64,000 nt of DNA from Mycobacterium shimoidei (lineage in GTDB: Bacteria > Actinomycetota > Actinomycetes > Mycobacteriales > Mycobacteriaceae), in assembly GCA_002101905.1 (NCBI GenBank), contig LQPU01000021.1, positions 160,793 to 224,792 of the forward strand. The letters run 5' to 3'. Shown here piece after piece: positions 50,691 to 60,187 of the stretch. Each line of letters opens with the position of its first letter. The first letter of the stretch is position 1. The translations under genes and the position numbers were made by a program. A model generated the notes under the pieces. It saw only the letters and a program-made list of their open reading frames with translations, did no database searches and was not told the origin of the DNA.

Positions 50691-51338
50691 GTGTCGGATT
50701 TTCGGTCGGACTTTCCGGTTGGCCGCTTGTCGCAGGTTCTGGTCGGTCACGTGTGGCCGTCGGGATCGAATCTGGCCATACTCAACAGCGCGTCGGCCGA
50801 TGTCGGCAACGTCGCCGCGGCATATCTGGCATTACAGGACCAGTTGCGCCAGGCCCGTTTCGGACCACTCGCCGACCAGGAGGGCGTGACCGCTGACGAC
50901 GTGCGGGCGGCGTTTGAACGCGGCGAAGAGCACGCGCGCACTATCGCGGAGAAGTACGAAACAAAGAGGGCTGCTTTTCAATCCGCCAATGATGCGGCCA
51001 GCGCGCTGCGTGCGCAACTCACCACGATCGCCGACGACGGCCACCGTCAGATAATGCGGATCCAGGACGGGCACGGCTCGGCTGCGGAGCAACTCGACCG
51101 CCTCGTCGGCGTCGTGCTGGAGTGTCAGACCCGGGCGAACGCGGCGGCGGCGATCTACGGCCAGGACATTCTCGACGCTGTCCAGAAGATTCTCGGCGCG
51201 GAAGGTATCGACAAGTCGGCTCGCAAGCTCGCCGCCGAGCACGGCGTCGACACCGGACGCATGTTCGGCTACCCCCACCACGATCAGGTCCGCGAGCAGC
51301 TGACCGCGCTACTTTCGGGACTTTCGGGGCCGACATGA
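50691..51338 (+). CDS. helical protein resembling ESX accessory proteins
   Basis: The product has 215 residues from GTG 50691. It is almost all helical and alanine-rich, with heptad-like stretches (DDVRAAFERGEEHARTIAEKYETKRAAFQSANDAAS; ADDGHRQIMRIQDGHGSAAEQLDRL). An N-terminal WPSG motif resembles WxG, and the C terminus is GYPHHDQVREQL. No signal peptide or membrane helix is present. The stop overlaps the next gene as ATGA. The pair lies between the Rv0309- and Rv0308-like genes, which are adjacent in H37Rv. I do not recognise a named family with certainty; relation to ESX-1 Esp proteins is inferred from composition and pairing. Confidence 0.65.
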   Translation: MSDFRSDFPVGRLSQVLVGHVWPSGSNLAILNSASADVGNVAAAYLALQDQLRQARFGPLADQEGVTADDVRAAFERGEEHARTIAEKYETKRAAFQSANDAASALRAQLTTIADDGHRQIMRIQDGHGSAAEQLDRLVGVVLECQTRANAAAAIYGQDILDAVQKILGAEGIDKSARKLAAEHGVDTGRMFGYPHHDQVREQLTALLSGLSGPT

Positions 51339-52171
51339 GCCGCCCGTTGCGGGCGTCACCGTCGGGTTATGCGGCTGCGGCGGCGGCGAATCCGCCACCG
51401 CCACCCATCACGCCCACCGCGGTTGCCGGCCCCGGTTCGATCGTCGACAACCTGCTGGCGACGTTGGGCACCGCCGCCAACCTCGGCGTCGCCACCGACT
51501 ACATCGACGCGCAGGCCGGACACTCCGACCGCGCCGCGAAGACCGCCGACGCCGAAGCGAAGTTTCCGGCCAATGAACAAGGCTCGGCCGCACAGTTGGC
51601 CGGGGTGGCCGGAATCGCGGGCGCGCTGGCTGCGGCGTTCGGCGGTGCGGTGCAGTCGCTGAGCCAAGTCCCGCAACAGGCCGCCCAGGTCGGCGAGCAG
51701 GCCATGCAGGCCGGCATGGGCGGGCTGCAGCAGGTCGGTGGCGGCGTTGCGGACGTGGATACGCTGCCATACGACCCGTTCGGTGGTGACGACGACGCTG
51801 AAACAGCAGGTGGCGGTGACGGTTTCGAAGTCGGCGGCACCGACGCCACCGTGCCGACCGCGGTGCTCGGACCACCGGCGGTTCCGTCGCCGGGCACCGT
51901 GCCCGCGGCGTCGACCACGTCGGCGGTCCCGCCGAGACCTGCGGAGCCGCCAACCGCGCCGAAGGTTGGGCCGGGCGCCATGCCGATGATGCCGCCGGGC
52001 GGCATGCCTGTTTCCCATGGTTCACCCAGCGAGCCCAAGCCGGACACCAAACGCGTCGTCGCTCCGTCGGTGCGAAACGGCGCGCCGGTGCAGGGACGCA
52101 TCACCGCGGCTCCGCCGGAGGCGTCGAAACGATTGTCGGGTAAGCCGATTGCCGTCAAGCGTGGGCCTTAG
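51335..52171 (+). CDS. Esp-like protein with Ala-rich helices and Pro-rich C-terminal tail
   Basis: The product has 278 residues from ATG 51335. The first 25 residues include PPPPPITPTAV. Helical Ala/Gln/Gly-rich segments (residues 30-130, with FPANEQGSAAQLAGVAGIAGAL and QQAAQVGEQAMQAGMGGLQQVGGG) follow, then an acidic linker (DPFGGDDDAETAGGG). The Pro/Met-rich tail (VGPGAMPMMPPGGMP) ends basic (KRLSGKPIAVKRGP). Such layouts occur in Esp proteins encoded at ESX-1 loci, for example EspE/EspB-type tails. It is coupled to the preceding gene and converges on the PAP2 gene with a 4-nt overlap. Function is unproven. Confidence 0.65.
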   Translation: MSRPLRASPSGYAAAAAANPPPPPITPTAVAGPGSIVDNLLATLGTAANLGVATDYIDAQAGHSDRAAKTADAEAKFPANEQGSAAQLAGVAGIAGALAAAFGGAVQSLSQVPQQAAQVGEQAMQAGMGGLQQVGGGVADVDTLPYDPFGGDDDAETAGGGDGFEVGGTDATVPTAVLGPPAVPSPGTVPAASTTSAVPPRPAEPPTAPKVGPGAMPMMPPGGMPVSHGSPSEPKPDTKRVVAPSVRNGAPVQGRITAAPPEASKRLSGKPIAVKRGP

Positions 52172-52788
52172 CGACGAAACACCAACGCGCACACCAGAAA
52201 ATAGAGATATCCCAGCGCCCAGCCGGCCAGCACGTCGGATACGTGATGCACGTTCAACGCGACTCGGCCGAACCCGACGGCCAATACCACCAACGCGCCC
52301 ACCACAACCGCGAGCGAACGCAGCCGCCGTCGCAGCAATGGCCGCAGCACACTGAGCAGCGCGAGCACCCCGACCATGACCTCGAGCGCATGCCCGGACG
52401 GAAACGACGACGACGATTCGACAACCAGGGCTGTTTCCGGTCGGGGGCGATCGGCCAAACCCTTGGCGGCCTGGGTGATCACGCCGCTGAGCTCCACACT
52501 GGCGACGAGGAACAGCGCTGTGCGCAGCTGCCGTCTGACCAGCAGGATCACCACCACCAGCGCACCCAGCAGCCGAAACGCTCCCGGGCCGAACGCCGTG
52601 CAGACGAATTGCCAAAACCGTATCCACCCGGGGTGGTCGGCCCCGAGATGGTAGAGCGCGCTCAACGAGGACGAGTCGATCGGGTTCAACCAGGCCCAGT
52701 CGTGCCGATAACCCAGCCACGTCACCACATACACCAGCACGGCGCCCGCGGCGGTCAGGGCCACGCTGCGGCGGAGTGACACCACCAC
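52168..52788 (-). CDS. PAP2-family membrane phosphatase (Rv0308-like)
   Basis: The product has 206 residues and about six membrane helices. The three acid-phosphatase motifs are complete: KGLADRPRP (KxxxxxxRP), FPSGH (PSGH) and GRVALNVHHVSDVLAG (xRxxxxxHxxxD). It likely dephosphorylates a lipid phosphate or polyprenyl pyrophosphate at the outer face of the membrane. It matches Rv0308 in H37Rv by position. Confidence 0.9.
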   Translation of the reverse strand: MVVSLRRSVALTAAGAVLVYVVTWLGYRHDWAWLNPIDSSSLSALYHLGADHPGWIRFWQFVCTAFGPGAFRLLGALVVVILLVRRQLRTALFLVASVELSGVITQAAKGLADRPRPETALVVESSSSFPSGHALEVMVGVLALLSVLRPLLRRRLRSLAVVVGALVVLAVGFGRVALNVHHVSDVLAGWALGYLYFLVCALVFRR

Positions 52789-52843
52789 TACACCGTTACC
52801 ACGGGACTACCAGGGGCTTCGCGGCCGCCGTCATACTGGGCGG

Positions 52844-53326
52844 ATGGCGGTCATCGTCCGGCGACTGCTCGGCATCGGCAAGCTGCCCGCGGACGTGCGC
52901 GCTCAGGTAGACGCTGAGGGGCTGGTCTACCTTGCCGACTATGTCCCGGTTACCCGGCGATTCAGCGGTGCCATCCCGGGGCTGCGTTCGGCCCACAGCG
53001 TAGCCAGCTACGTGGGGTCCTTGGCGATCACCTCCGAGCGGGTGCTGGGCACCTTGTCGTCGCTGCCGAAGCTGGCCGGTACCACCGTCGACGCGCGCTG
53101 GGACGCACCACAGACCGGTCCGGCCGCCGCGCGGCTTTCCGCGGCCGGTCTGCAGGTTGAGCTGGACGTCGGATGTGTCGATCCGGCGTTCCACGGTCGG
53201 TTGTCGCTGCATTACAAGACCACCATCCCCGGCGACGTGCTGGCCGGGTTGCCGTGCCGGTCGCTGGACTTCGACGTACCGCCGGAGTACGTGTTCCGCG
53301 CGGTCGGCGTCACCTATCGCCCGTAG
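52844..53326 (+). CDS. Rv0307c-like conserved protein
   Basis: The product has 160 residues, the same length as Rv0307c. It is a soluble beta-rich protein with no signal (MAVIVRRLLGIGKLPADVRAQVDAEGL, GLVYLADYVPVTRRF, LPCRSLDFDVPPEYVFRAVGVTY). It may be a PH-like or GRAM-like fold, but that is a guess. It starts 56 bp from the divergent PAP2 gene and 19 nt separate it from bluB. Confidence 0.8.
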   Translation: MAVIVRRLLGIGKLPADVRAQVDAEGLVYLADYVPVTRRFSGAIPGLRSAHSVASYVGSLAITSERVLGTLSSLPKLAGTTVDARWDAPQTGPAAARLSAAGLQVELDVGCVDPAFHGRLSLHYKTTIPGDVLAGLPCRSLDFDVPPEYVFRAVGVTYRP

Positions 53327-53345
53327 CGGTTTCTACCATGGCCCT

Positions 53346-54011
53346 GTGCACGATCACGCGTTCAGCCCACTGGAGCGGCGAGCCGTCTACCGCGTGATCG
53401 CTGAACGCCGCGACATGCGCCGGTTCGTGCCGGGCAGCACAATCGGAGAGGATGTGCTGGTCCGGCTGCTGCAGGCCGCGCACACTGCACCCAGCGTCGG
53501 CCTGATGCAGCCGTGGCGCTTCGTGCGCATCACCGATGACTCGTTGCGGCGGCGCATCCACGCTTTGGTCGACGAGGAACGCCTACTGACCGCCGACGCG
53601 CTCGGCCCGCGTGCGGATGAGTTTCTCGCATTGAAAGTCGAAGGCATCCTCGACTGTGCGGAACTGCTGGTGGTGGCGTTGTGCGAGGGCAGACACACGC
53701 ACGTGTTCGGTCGCCGCACGCTACCGCAGATGGATTTGGCATCGGTGTCGTGTGCGATTCAAAACCTCTGGCTGGCAGCGCGATCGGAAGGTCTGGGCAT
53801 GGGGTGGGTGTCGCTGTTCGACCCGCGGCGGTTAGCCAGCTTGCTGTCAATTCCTGCCGACGCGGAACCAGTCGCGATACTGTGTCTGGGCCCGGTGCCC
53901 GACTTTCCCGACCGGCCCGCATTGGAACTGGACGGCTGGGCGGTTGGGCGTCCGTTGGCAGAATTCGTTTCGGAGAACACTTGGGGCACAACGGAGAAGC
54001 CAGAAGGGTGA
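53346..54011 (+). CDS. bluB: 5,6-dimethylbenzimidazole synthase / nitroreductase-fold protein (BluB)
   Basis: The product has 221 residues from GTG 53346. BluB-type signatures are RRAVYRVIAERRDMRRFVPG, HTAPSVGLMQPWRFVRITD, LPQMDLASVSCAIQNLWLAARSEGLGMGWVSLFDP and the ending GRPLAEFVSENTWG. BluB cleaves reduced FMN with oxygen to make the lower ligand of vitamin B12. It resembles Rv0306 (223 residues). Its stop overlaps the sulfatase GTG start (GTGA). Confidence 0.88.
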   Translation: MHDHAFSPLERRAVYRVIAERRDMRRFVPGSTIGEDVLVRLLQAAHTAPSVGLMQPWRFVRITDDSLRRRIHALVDEERLLTADALGPRADEFLALKVEGILDCAELLVVALCEGRHTHVFGRRTLPQMDLASVSCAIQNLWLAARSEGLGMGWVSLFDPRRLASLLSIPADAEPVAILCLGPVPDFPDRPALELDGWAVGRPLAEFVSENTWGTTEKPEG

Positions 54012-55420
54012 CGGCCATCAGCGGCAGCGACCAAACAGAGCGGAAACTCGACAACGTACTGATCGTGCACTGGCACGACCTGGGCCGCTATCTCGGCGTC
54101 TACGACCACCCTGACGTGTCCAGTCCGCGGCTGGACCAGCTTGCCTCCGAAGGCATTCTGTTCACCAGAGCACATGCCACCGCACCGCTGTGCTCGCCGT
54201 CTCGCGGATCGTTGTTCACCGGCCGCTATCCCCAGAGCAATGGGCTCGTCGGCCTGGCGCACCATGGCTGGGAGTACCGCTCGGGAGTCCGCACGCTGCC
54301 GCAAATCTTGGGTGAAGCCGGTTGGCATTCAGTACTTTTCGGTATGCAGCATGAGACATCGTATCCGTCGCAACTCGGGTTCAGCGAGTTCGACGTCTCC
54401 AACTCGTACTGCGAGTACGTGGTGGAGCGAAGCCAAAAGTGGCTGCGAGACTACGACTCGGGCCGCCCGTTTTTGTTGACGGCCGGGTTCTTCGAAACCC
54501 ACCGGCCTTATCCGCGGGATCGCTATCAGCCCGCCGACGCGACCGCAGTTCAGCTGCCCGGGTATCTGCCCGACACGCAGGAAGTCCGCCAGGATATGGC
54601 CGACTTCTACGGGTCGATCACCACTGCCGACGCCGCGGTCGGGCGCCTGTTGGACACACTCGCCGACACCGGACTCGACACCAACACGTGGGTGGTGTTC
54701 TTCACCGATCACGGCGCGGCGTTTCCGCGAGCGAAATCGACGCTGTACGACGCCGGAACCGGCATCGCGATGATCATCCGTCCGCCGGGCCGGATGCGCT
54801 TGGGTTCAAGGGTTTACGACGAGTTGTTCAGCGGTGTGGACTTGGTGCCGACCTTGCTGGAGCTGCTTGGTGTCGACGAACCAGCCGACATCGAGGGTAA
54901 GTCGCATGCGCGTGCGTTGCTTTCACCGAACGAGTCACCGGTTCGTGAGCACGTGTACACCGCGAAGACCTATCACGACTCGTTCGATCCGATACGAGCC
55001 ATCCGCACAAAGGAATACAGCTACATCGAGAACTATGCTCAGCGGCCGCTGCTGGATCTGCCGTGGGACATCGAGGAGAGCCCATCGGGGCATGCCGTCG
55101 CCCCGTTGGTCACCGCGCCGCGGCCGCGGCGCGAACTCTACGACCTGCGCGCTGATCCTAATGAGACCAATAACCTGCTGGCCACCGACGACACCGGCCA
55201 AGCAGCCGCAATCGCCGCCGACCTTGCTGTCCTGCTCCATGAATGGCGGCAGCAGACCGGCGATGTCATACCGTCGGACTTCGCCGGCAGCCGCATCGCC
55301 GAACGTTATACCGAGACCTACCTACGAATTCACGCGCCGAAGGTGCCGACCAGCCGTTCAGCGATCGCCGTGGACCGCGGCATCGAGGACGAGCAGGAAA
55401 TAAGCTCGGGCGATGGCTGA
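54008..55420 (+). CDS. sulfatase (Rv0296c-like)
   Basis: The product has 470 residues from GTG 54008. The sulfatase signature [12 protein letters not shown] has the cysteine (C62) that is converted to formylglycine. Metal-site motifs are [14 protein letters not shown] near the N terminus and [23 protein letters not shown] (DH and K) later. There is no signal peptide, so it acts in the cytosol. Related to Rv0296c. It overlaps bluB upstream and a sulfotransferase downstream; the substrate may be a sulphated metabolite made by that neighbour. Confidence 0.92.
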   Translation: MTAISGSDQTERKLDNVLIVHWHDLGRYLGVYDHPDVSSPRLDQLASEGILFTRAHATAPLCSPSRGSLFTGRYPQSNGLVGLAHHGWEYRSGVRTLPQILGEAGWHSVLFGMQHETSYPSQLGFSEFDVSNSYCEYVVERSQKWLRDYDSGRPFLLTAGFFETHRPYPRDRYQPADATAVQLPGYLPDTQEVRQDMADFYGSITTADAAVGRLLDTLADTGLDTNTWVVFFTDHGAAFPRAKSTLYDAGTGIAMIIRPPGRMRLGSRVYDELFSGVDLVPTLLELLGVDEPADIEGKSHARALLSPNESPVREHVYTAKTYHDSFDPIRAIRTKEYSYIENYAQRPLLDLPWDIEESPSGHAVAPLVTAPRPRRELYDLRADPNETNNLLATDDTGQAAAIAADLAVLLHEWRQQTGDVIPSDFAGSRIAERYTETYLRIHAPKVPTSRSAIAVDRGIEDEQEISSGDG

Positions 55421-56216
55421 CAAGCCAACGTCGTATCTGGTGCTCGCGTCGCAACGCTGCGGCAGCACGCTGCTGGTGGAATCGTTGCGCGCCACCGGGT
55501 GTGCCGGCGAGCCGCAGGAGTTCTTCCAATATCTGCCGTCGACCGGTATGGCGCCCCAGCCGCGGGAGTGGTTCGCCGACGTCGACGACGAGACGATTTT
55601 GCGGCTGCTCGATCCGCTGGAGCCGGGGACACCGGACACCGCCAGCGCGGTGGCCTGGCGCGAGCACATCCGCAGTTCCGGCCGCACACCCAACGGCATT
55701 TGGGGCGGCAAGTTGATGTGGAACCAGACGGCGCTGCTGCAACAGCGGGCCGCGGGCTTGCCGGATCGCTCCGGTGACACGCTGCGGGCAGCGATCCGTG
55801 ACGTGATCGGCAGCGAGCCGGTCTACGTGCACGTCTACCGGCCCGACACGGTGTCGCAGGCGGTGTCGTTCTGGCGGGCGGTGCAGACCAGGGTGTGGCG
55901 CGGTCGCCCGGACCCGGAACGCGACTCCCGCGCCACCTACCACGCCGGCGCGATTGCCCACATCGTCAGGCTCCTGCGCGCTCAGGAGGAGGGCTGGCGG
56001 AACTGGTTCGCCGAAGAGCAGATCGAGCCGATCGACGTCTCCTACCCGGTGCTGTGGCGCAATTTGACCTCTATCGTCGCGACCGTGCTGGAAGCGGTCG
56101 GACAGGATCCCCGGTTGGCGCCCGCGCCGGTCTTGGAGCGCCAGGCCGACCAGCGCTCCGACGAATGGGTGGACCGCTACCGCGCGGAGGCGGAGCAGCT
56201 GGGCCTGCCGGTTTGA
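55413..56216 (+). CDS. Stf0-family sulfotransferase (Rv0295c-like)
   Basis: The product has 267 residues. The PAPS 5'-phosphosulphate loop is [20 protein letters not shown], with catalytic Glu/His region [28 protein letters not shown] and the 3'-phosphate segment [26 protein letters not shown] are typical of Stf0. Stf0 itself sulphates trehalose in mycobacteria; whether this is Stf0 or the Rv0295c paralogue cannot be settled, but position favours Rv0295c. It overlaps the sulfatase gene by 8 nt. Confidence 0.9.
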   Translation: MADKPTSYLVLASQRCGSTLLVESLRATGCAGEPQEFFQYLPSTGMAPQPREWFADVDDETILRLLDPLEPGTPDTASAVAWREHIRSSGRTPNGIWGGKLMWNQTALLQQRAAGLPDRSGDTLRAAIRDVIGSEPVYVHVYRPDTVSQAVSFWRAVQTRVWRGRPDPERDSRATYHAGAIAHIVRLLRAQEEGWRNWFAEEQIEPIDVSYPVLWRNLTSIVATVLEAVGQDPRLAPAPVLERQADQRSDEWVDRYRAEAEQLGLPV

Positions 56217-56223
56217 GCACGCT

Positions 56224-56285
56224 CCGCGAGAGTGCAGTTACCGACGCATTTCGCGAGTAGGACTGTCGGTAGTTGCACTCTCGGC
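56224..56285. repeat. dispersed hairpin repeat, copy 2 (terminator position)
   Basis: CGAGAGTGCAGTTACCGAC and GTCGGTAGTTGCACTCTCG pair with two mismatches around a 20-nt loop containing GCATTTCGCGAGT. Arms and loop resemble the element at 11902. Here it lies between the converging sulfotransferase and methyltransferase genes, so it could also end both transcripts. Confidence 0.7.
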
Positions 56286-56290
56286 GCCGG

Positions 56291-57055
56291 TCAGTTGACC
56301 TGCGCGACGACGAAGATCCGCCGGAACGGGAAGAACGTCGTCCCGTCGGGCCGCGGCGGGTAGGCGTCGGCGAGCAGCGGGATCAGCTCGGCGCGGAATT
56401 GCTGCCAGTCCTCCTCGCTGAGCCGCTCGCGCACCGCCAGCAGCGCGGTGCCGCTGATCCAGTCCAGCACCGGGTGCTCGCCGCGCAGCTGGTGCAGATA
56501 GGTGGTTTCCCAGGCGTCGACCGTACAACCGGCGTCGATCAGTTGTTCGGCGTAGTGCATCGGCGTGTCGACCACCGTGCCTACCCGAAACGGTATGTCG
56601 CTCAACTTCTTTGCCCAAGCTTCGCGGCGAGCCACCGCACGCACCGCCGCGTGTGACGGGCTGTCGAATGCGCCGGGTACCTGCACGCCGATCCACGAGC
56701 CGGGTGCCAGCTCACCGGCCCACCGAACCATCAGTTCAGCATGCTCGGGCACCCAGTGCACTGCGGAGTTGGACAGCACCACGTCGGTGTCCGGTTGCGG
56801 TGTCCAGGTCCTCAGGTCGCCGACGGTGGCGTCGACGCCGCGCTCACGGGCTGCGGCGACCATCTCCGGTGAGTTGTCCAGCGCCTCGATGGTGGCGTCG
56901 GGCCAGCGTCGGGCCAGCTCCACGGTGAGGTTGCCGGGACCACAACCCAGGTCGACCACCCGCCGCGGGTGCTCGGCGCCTACCCGGGCTAACAAGTCGT
57001 AGAACGGGCGGGCGCGCTGATCGGCGAACGCCAGGTAAACGTCCGGATCCCACAT
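56291..57055 (-). CDS. tam: trans-aconitate 2-methyltransferase
   Basis: The product has 254 residues from ATG 57055 ([25 protein letters not shown]). SAM-binding motif I is [16 protein letters not shown], followed by [18 protein letters not shown] (motif post-I) and [15 protein letters not shown] (motif II). The Tam pattern [19 protein letters not shown] and [14 protein letters not shown] is present. It methylates trans-aconitate, an inhibitor of aconitase, or a similar acid. It matches Rv0294 by position. Confidence 0.92.
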   Translation of the reverse strand: MWDPDVYLAFADQRARPFYDLLARVGAEHPRRVVDLGCGPGNLTVELARRWPDATIEALDNSPEMVAAARERGVDATVGDLRTWTPQPDTDVVLSNSAVHWVPEHAELMVRWAGELAPGSWIGVQVPGAFDSPSHAAVRAVARREAWAKKLSDIPFRVGTVVDTPMHYAEQLIDAGCTVDAWETTYLHQLRGEHPVLDWISGTALLAVRERLSEEDWQQFRAELIPLLADAYPPRPDGTTFFPFRRIFVVAQVN

Positions 57056-57120
57056 GTCTGGTCCTTCCGATCGACACCTACGAGCCGACTGGTATAGAGA
57101 AACGTTAGACGAGGGTGGAG

Positions 57121-58032
57121 ATGACTGACGAAGACGACGCTGCAAACGTTCGGCGGATCTGGTCTGAGTTGGGCTTGCCCGGGGTGATCGACGTACACAC
57201 CCACTTCATGCCGAAGCCGGTGATGGACAAGGTGTGGAAGTACTTCGACTCCGCAGGCCCGCTGGTCGGCCGGTACTGGCCGATCAGTTACCGGTCCGAC
57301 GAGGCCCGACGAGTAGAGCTGCTGAGGCTGTTCGGGGTGCGCGGTTTCACCGCCTTGGTCTACCCACACAAACCAGATATGGCGGCCTGGCTGAACCAAT
57401 GGGCCGGCGAGTTCGCGAGGTCCACACCAAATTGCATTGCGACCGCTACGTTTTACCCCGAACCCGATGCCGGCGAATATGTCGAAGCCGCTATCCGCGA
57501 CGGCGCACAGGTATTCAAGGCACATGTTCAGGTAGGCCACTACGATCCGAATGATCCACTGCTGGACCAGGTCTGGGGCGTCATCGAAGATGCCCGGGTG
57601 CCGATCGTCATCCACTGTGGATCCGGGCCGGTACCCGGCGAACATACCGGGCCTGAACCGATACGCCGTCTGCTGCGCCGCTACCCGCAGTTGCGGTTGA
57701 TCATCGCGCACATGGGGATGCCGGAATATGCCGAATTCTTGGACATCTGCGAAAGCGCTGCCGACGTGCGACTGGACACCACCATGGCCTTCACTCCCTT
57801 CGTCGACGAGACCATGCCGTTCCCAGCGGATCAGCTGCGCCGGCTGCGCCAGCTGGGTCACCGCATTTTGTTCGGTAGCGACTTCCCGAACATCCCCTAC
57901 AGCTACGCTGATGCGATGCGCGCCGTCACCCGGTTACCCGATATCGACGACGATTGGTTGCGCGCCGTGTTCTACCAGAATGCGGCTACGCTGTTTCACC
58001 CGCTCGACACCAGAGAGGCCAGCCGACAATGA
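57121..58032 (+). CDS. amidohydrolase_2 family metal-dependent hydrolase
   Basis: The product has 303 residues. ATG 57121 was chosen over GTG 57115 because GAGG lies six nt upstream. The TIM-barrel hydrolase motif [13 protein letters not shown] supplies two metal-binding histidines. [24 protein letters not shown] and [14 protein letters not shown] supply the remaining His and Asp ligands. The family includes decarboxylases and hydrolases of cyclic compounds; the substrate is unknown. It overlaps the next gene as ATGA. Confidence 0.88.
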   Translation: MTDEDDAANVRRIWSELGLPGVIDVHTHFMPKPVMDKVWKYFDSAGPLVGRYWPISYRSDEARRVELLRLFGVRGFTALVYPHKPDMAAWLNQWAGEFARSTPNCIATATFYPEPDAGEYVEAAIRDGAQVFKAHVQVGHYDPNDPLLDQVWGVIEDARVPIVIHCGSGPVPGEHTGPEPIRRLLRRYPQLRLIIAHMGMPEYAEFLDICESAADVRLDTTMAFTPFVDETMPFPADQLRRLRQLGHRILFGSDFPNIPYSYADAMRAVTRLPDIDDDWLRAVFYQNAATLFHPLDTREASRQ

Positions 58033-59225
58033 CGTCCGACGCCGATCCGCTCAGCGCGCCCGTTCCGATTCCCGATGTACCCGGCGCGGACGCCGGTGCG
58101 GCGGGCCTGCCGGATCTGGCGGCCCTGCCGCTACGCCAACGAGCCTTTGTCGAAGCGACCGCACTCAGCGACATCGGCCTGCGGACGGCGGTGGCCACCA
58201 TGCTCGCGGCGACGATGGCGCCGCCGGTGTTAGCTACCAGCCTGCTGCGCAGCCAATCCCGCAGGGAGCGGGCCAATTTGCGCTTCTATGCCGAGCTGGC
58301 CGGTGAGCGTGATTCGGCGATCTCCTTTCCGGCTCCGACATCGGTGCCTCGGGTACTGGCACGGCCGGCCAACGTGATCGCAGAGAGAATCGCACACGGC
58401 AATGTGGAGAACATCGAGTTCGCCAGTAGCTTCGAGACGGTGAATCCTGCTCTGCGCCAACAATGGCGGAGCCTGCGCAACAACAATGTGGTACGGGCCC
58501 AGCATTGGCGCCACGGCGACGGGCCACGGCCGACGCTCTGTGTCATCCACGGCTTTTTGGGGTCACCGTACCTACTCAACGGATTGTTCTTCTCGCTGCC
58601 CTGGTATTACAAATCGGGTTACGACGTTCTGCTCTACACCTTGCCGTTCCACGGCAGGCGTGCCGAAAAGAAGTCTCCATTCAGCGGATACGGTTACTTC
58701 GCCCATGGTCTGACCGGTTTCGCCGAAGCGATGGCCCAGGCTGTGCACGATTTTCGGTCATTGGTCAACTATCTTCAGCACACCGGCGTGGACCGGATCG
58801 CGTTGACCGGTATATCACTTGGCGGCTACACATCGTCGTTGATCGCCTCCGTCGATGACCGGCTCGAGGCGGTGATCCCAAATTGCCCTGTCGTCACGCC
58901 GATCCAGTTGTTCGACGACTGGTTTCCGGCCAATGTGCTGGTTTCACTCGGGCTGCGAATCGGCCAAATCGGCCGCGACGAGCTGAGCGCGGCACTGTCC
59001 TATCACTGTCCGCTGAACTACCAGCCGATGGTGGCAATGGACCGCCGGCTGATCATCACCGGTCTCGGTGACCGTTTCGCCCCACCGGGCCAAGCCGAAA
59101 TGCTCTGGGAGCACTGGGATCGCTGCGCGCTGCACTGGTTTCCGGGAAGTCACCTGATGCACATCAGCCAACTGGAGTATCTGCGCCGAATGACTCAATT
59201 CTTGCAGGGCTTTATGTTCAGTTAG
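58029..59225 (+). CDS. alpha/beta hydrolase (Rv0293c-like)
   Basis: The product has 398 residues from ATG 58029, overlapping the amidohydrolase gene. The N-terminal 150 residues are helical. The hydrolase core has CVIHGFLGSPYLLNGLFFSL (oxyanion loop), ALTGISLGGYTSSL (nucleophile Ser in GISLGG), LIITGLGDRFAPPG (acid) and WFPGSHLMHI (His). It is like Rv0293c in length and position. It faces the ESX-3 genes and overlaps eccE3 by 4 nt at its 3' end. Confidence 0.87.
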   Translation: MTSDADPLSAPVPIPDVPGADAGAAGLPDLAALPLRQRAFVEATALSDIGLRTAVATMLAATMAPPVLATSLLRSQSRRERANLRFYAELAGERDSAISFPAPTSVPRVLARPANVIAERIAHGNVENIEFASSFETVNPALRQQWRSLRNNNVVRAQHWRHGDGPRPTLCVIHGFLGSPYLLNGLFFSLPWYYKSGYDVLLYTLPFHGRRAEKKSPFSGYGYFAHGLTGFAEAMAQAVHDFRSLVNYLQHTGVDRIALTGISLGGYTSSLIASVDDRLEAVIPNCPVVTPIQLFDDWFPANVLVSLGLRIGQIGRDELSAALSYHCPLNYQPMVAMDRRLIITGLGDRFAPPGQAEMLWEHWDRCALHWFPGSHLMHISQLEYLRRMTQFLQGFMFS

Positions 59226-60187
59226 ACCGCGGCGTGCAGTTGCTGGGCGCTGCTCGGCCAGCGCAGCTGACTGAGCAGGTCGGCAGGTAAATCGGTGTGT
59301 CCGTCCAATCTTTCGGTTGACCCAAGCTGCAGCGCCGTGAGCGCCGACCGGTGGTTTCCGGATTGCGGTGACAACCCGGAAATCGGTGCACGGCCCCCAG
59401 GCCGGGTATTCGTGCGCAGCGCGCAGGCTACCGCAACCGTCGGAGCCTCTGCCGCGCCGGCGATTTCGAGCGTCGTCCATGTTTCGCGGGCTGGATAGGA
59501 CCGGATCACCGCGAGCAGCTCCGGCAGCGCCGTGTCGGCCTTGGCTCGGTATGCTGCAACGTAATCGGCGCCTCCCTGGCGTATGCCGCGCCAGGTTTCC
59601 CGGGCCGTCGACGCGAAAACCGCCGGGACGTCGTCGGGTTCGGCCAGGCTGGCCGTCCAGCCGATCTCCCGCAAGTGGTCGGCGAGCCGCCGCGCGGCGA
59701 CCTCCGCGGTCTGGTGCAGCGGAATGCTCGGCGAACGCGCCTGCAGAGCAGCGAGGTTGTCGGTGGCCGAAAGGGTCAGCCCAATCCACGTCTGCCGCTG
59801 TGGTACTCCCGCATCCGATTCGGTGTCGCGGCTGGTGACCCGGATGGCGTCGGCACGTATGCCGTAGCGGTGCAAGTATTGCGCAATCATCGTGAGCGGC
59901 ACGTGGTCGGCTTCGGCGTCGGGCGCGCTCACCCGCAGCAGCACCGTCGTCCGTACGTCGATCCCGGGCTTATGGGTCCGCCCAGGTCTGCGGGCCAGCA
60001 ACGCTATTCGCCGACGCAGCATCGTCGTTATGAACATGCCGCGCCACCACGCCACCAGGATGATCAGCACGGCGATCGCGACGCCGAGGACCCACCGTTC
60101 ACGCGTCGACTGCCACGGATATGCCATACCCACCGCCACCGCGGCCAACACCGCCAGCGTGATCCGTCCGGTATGCGATTGCCTCAC
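59222..60187 (-). CDS. eccE3: ESX-3 secretion component EccE3
   Basis: The product has 321 residues, close to 331 in M. tuberculosis. Two N-terminal membrane helices (ITLAVLAAVAVGMAYPW; VLGVAIAVLIILVAWW) lead to a cytosolic/peripheral domain (VRTTVLLRVSAPDAEADHVPL, GIRADAIRVTSRD, ETWRGIRQGGADYVAAY). EccE forms the outer edge of the ESX membrane complex. GTG 60187 overlaps the mycP3 stop as GTGA. It is the last gene of the ESX-3 operon. Confidence 0.92.
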   Translation of the reverse strand: MRQSHTGRITLAVLAAVAVGMAYPWQSTRERWVLGVAIAVLIILVAWWRGMFITTMLRRRIALLARRPGRTHKPGIDVRTTVLLRVSAPDAEADHVPLTMIAQYLHRYGIRADAIRVTSRDTESDAGVPQRQTWIGLTLSATDNLAALQARSPSIPLHQTAEVAARRLADHLREIGWTASLAEPDDVPAVFASTARETWRGIRQGGADYVAAYRAKADTALPELLAVIRSYPARETWTTLEIAGAAEAPTVAVACALRTNTRPGGRAPISGLSPQSGNHRSALTALQLGSTERLDGHTDLPADLLSQLRWPSSAQQLHAAV

